A DNA stretch of 61,212 bases from positions 1 through 61,212 of the forward strand of contig MZZL01000396.1 of assembly GCA_002749535.1 (NCBI GenBank). The letters are read 5' to 3'. Each line of letters starts with the position of its first letter. Positions within the stretch are counted from its first letter, which is position 1. Shown in pieces: positions 59,719 to 61,212 of the stretch. The position numbers were made by a program, and so were the translations under genes. Origin of the DNA: Apophysomyces variabilis. Taxonomy: Eukaryota > Mucoromycota > Mucoromycetes > Mucorales > Mucoraceae. A model generated the notes under the pieces. It was not told the DNA's origin. It searched no databases and worked only from the letters and a program-made list of their open reading frames with translations.

Positions 59719-60747
59719 CTAAACTATTTTCATGACAGAACGACTGATGGGTAACAGCTTACATATATTCATTTGCATACTGTTTGGCTTGGTTCGTGAT
59801 TCGGGGGCTTCACATCGACATTGATAGCCTAATATTCCTCTAGTACTTTGGTCATCCCAATTACCCTGTGCACGCAAATTTATTCCTGTTATTATGCCAA
59901 TGAAGCAGTACAGTCCGGACAAAAAGTCCATAGTTGTCCATTTGACGTAGTGCAAAACTTGGAACATTCATCTGAATATTTGAAAATGCAGGAATAAATA
60001 TGTTACGCAGTAGATTGTACAATCACCACCAAGAGCTGGAATGACTACAGCAAGAAAGTTAAACGCCACAATGATGGGGCATGATGGTTTGAATATCGAT
60101 CTGCAGAAGCTATAGATATTCATTGGGTGGTTCAGACGTTGGCTTGATGTTTGGCTTTCAATAAGGATAGCTTCGCACTGCACAATTAAGTTATTTGCAA
60201 CTACGCAGTACAAATTTACTTCTATTGGCAGGAGGTACCACTAAATGCCCTGCCAATTCCGTCCTTATTCTTAGCTATACAAGGAGTCTTATTGACATCA
60301 ATGTCAGGCGCAACAAGGCAGCGATTAAGATCAATTTCTACAAAGTGCTGGAAATTTTGAGAGTGAGCATCATGATAGCCACAATTACAACGTATGTCAC
60401 AGAGAATTCCAGCAGGCTGTCATCTCGCATCTACCGAAACCTATCTACACATCACAGGGATTGATTGTATTGTGGCATAATGGTGAGAAGCAGCAAAATT
60501 GTACGGAGCATTACATAAAGAGGAGCATCATTCGACAGAAATCGTAGTTTTGCGACGATTCTATGAGGGGCGACCTTTGTAAGGCGGTTGTTGCAAGAGT
60601 TCCGAGAAGGAAAAGACTTGTTTTGACGCCAAATGCAAAGGAGATTGTGCAAGTTCTTGTGCTAGTGCCTGCGAGTTTAGGGATGTTGTTGCGAATCTGA
60701 TCCTTGAGGCAGACCAGATGTGTAGCGGTAAAAGATGTTAATGCCAT
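59719..60747 (-). pseudogene. Possible decayed multi-pass membrane protein
   Basis: Three minus-strand ORFs (60747-60511, 60213-59968, 59967-59719) contain hydrophobic segments (FAFGVKTSLFLLGTLATTAL; VAFNFLAVVIPALGG), with stops and shifts between them. The first piece has the feel of a TMEM135-like N-terminal region, but this is weak. No splice solution was found, so a relic is more likely than a gene. Confidence 0.25.
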
Positions 60748-60847
60748 TTTTTATATGACGAAATGGATCAAGAAAGAACAAAAGTTTCACTGATCAGCTT
60801 TTTTAGACGCCAAGTTGGAACTCAGAAGTATAACTAACAATACCACC

Positions 60848-61212
60848 ACTGCGGTTGAAGGGTGATTCTACCACCTTTACACCACATGGTAGAATCTCTG
60901 GTTCCACTCACTTTCCACCCAGGTGGTAGAATTTCTTATATTACCACATTTTTCTCTCCCCCCAAACGCTGTTACTGTAGCAGACATGCATACAAAATTA
61001 AGTTACCACAGCAAAACTAGTGCATTCACATTTCCCAGGAACTGCATAATTATTTAGTGACGCGCTTCTAACATGATTTCTTTTTTTTTTACAGAGTTAT
61101 CCGCGTTTTCCTTTTATTCATCCTTTTCTTTTGCAAACTTTTTCCTCTATACCATTTTTTGTTTCATAGTGTTTTACCACTTCTTCATCAGAAAACTCAC
61201 TTTGAAAACGTT
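60848..61212 (-). mobile_element. hAT fragment, inverted copy of 29726-30307 without the MITE
   Basis: The reverse complement of this window end aligns along its full length with the hAT relic at 29726-30307, at roughly 90% identity, but lacks the 206-bp MITE. It continues to the last base of the window, so the element is cut there. The lysine-rich N-terminal ORF is also broken here. Confidence 0.88.

Overview
The window looks like nuclear DNA of a filamentous fungus, most likely Mucoromycota (Mucorales-like). It is AT-rich, genes are sparse and mostly small, and introns are short with GTAAG donors, CTAAC-like branch sites and AG acceptors. The repeats are LINE, DIRS-type, hAT and Tc1/mariner elements. 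This placement is inference; no rRNA or other phylogenetic marker is present. Both window ends lie inside repeats, and there are single-N positions at 358 and 55323, so this may be a whole assembly contig.

Layout. 1-8060 is retrotransposon DNA: a degenerate LINE on the minus strand, whose 3' end plus about 260 bp of flank is repeated as a large palindrome at 1-3079, followed by a chimeric fragment joining a second LINE ORF1 to an isopeptidase-like sequence. 8600-10620 is a decayed DIRS-like tyrosine-recombinase retroelement. 10925-14792 holds two paralogous four-exon genes for secreted LysM proteins with new-looking cysteine-rich modules. 14.9-20.5 kb is non-coding with a 275-bp TA-flanked MITE and a GC-rich repeat. 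20.5-26.2 kb carries a GH25 lysozyme, a 48-aa secreted cysteine-rich peptide and a PQ-loop membrane protein. 26.2-31.7 kb is empty apart from a decayed hAT element that contains a 206-bp MITE.

32-41 kb has four small secreted-protein genes and a Tc1-like transposase fragment. 41.8-43.8 kb is a seven-exon gene of unknown function. 44.4-46.1 kb is a 443-bp tandem repeat. 46.9-49.5 kb is an apparently intact Tc1/mariner-type transposon. 50.6-53.4 kb has a Zys-like small secreted protein and a six-exon secreted alpha/beta hydrolase. 53.4-61.2 kb is mostly empty, with a 321-A homopolymer, a knottin-like secreted peptide gene and a terminal hAT fragment.

The recurring theme is secretion. Ten of the thirteen genes or gene candidates that look real begin with a signal peptide, seven of these are cysteine-rich, and most have a clear TATA box. 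LysM proteins (chitin or peptidoglycan binding), a lysozyme, a knottin, a tiny Cys-rich peptide and a beta-trefoil inhibitor-like protein together suggest an antibacterial or effector arsenal in a transposon-rich compartment. That functional reading is inference. The most novel material is the LysM protein pair and the small disulfide-rich peptides.
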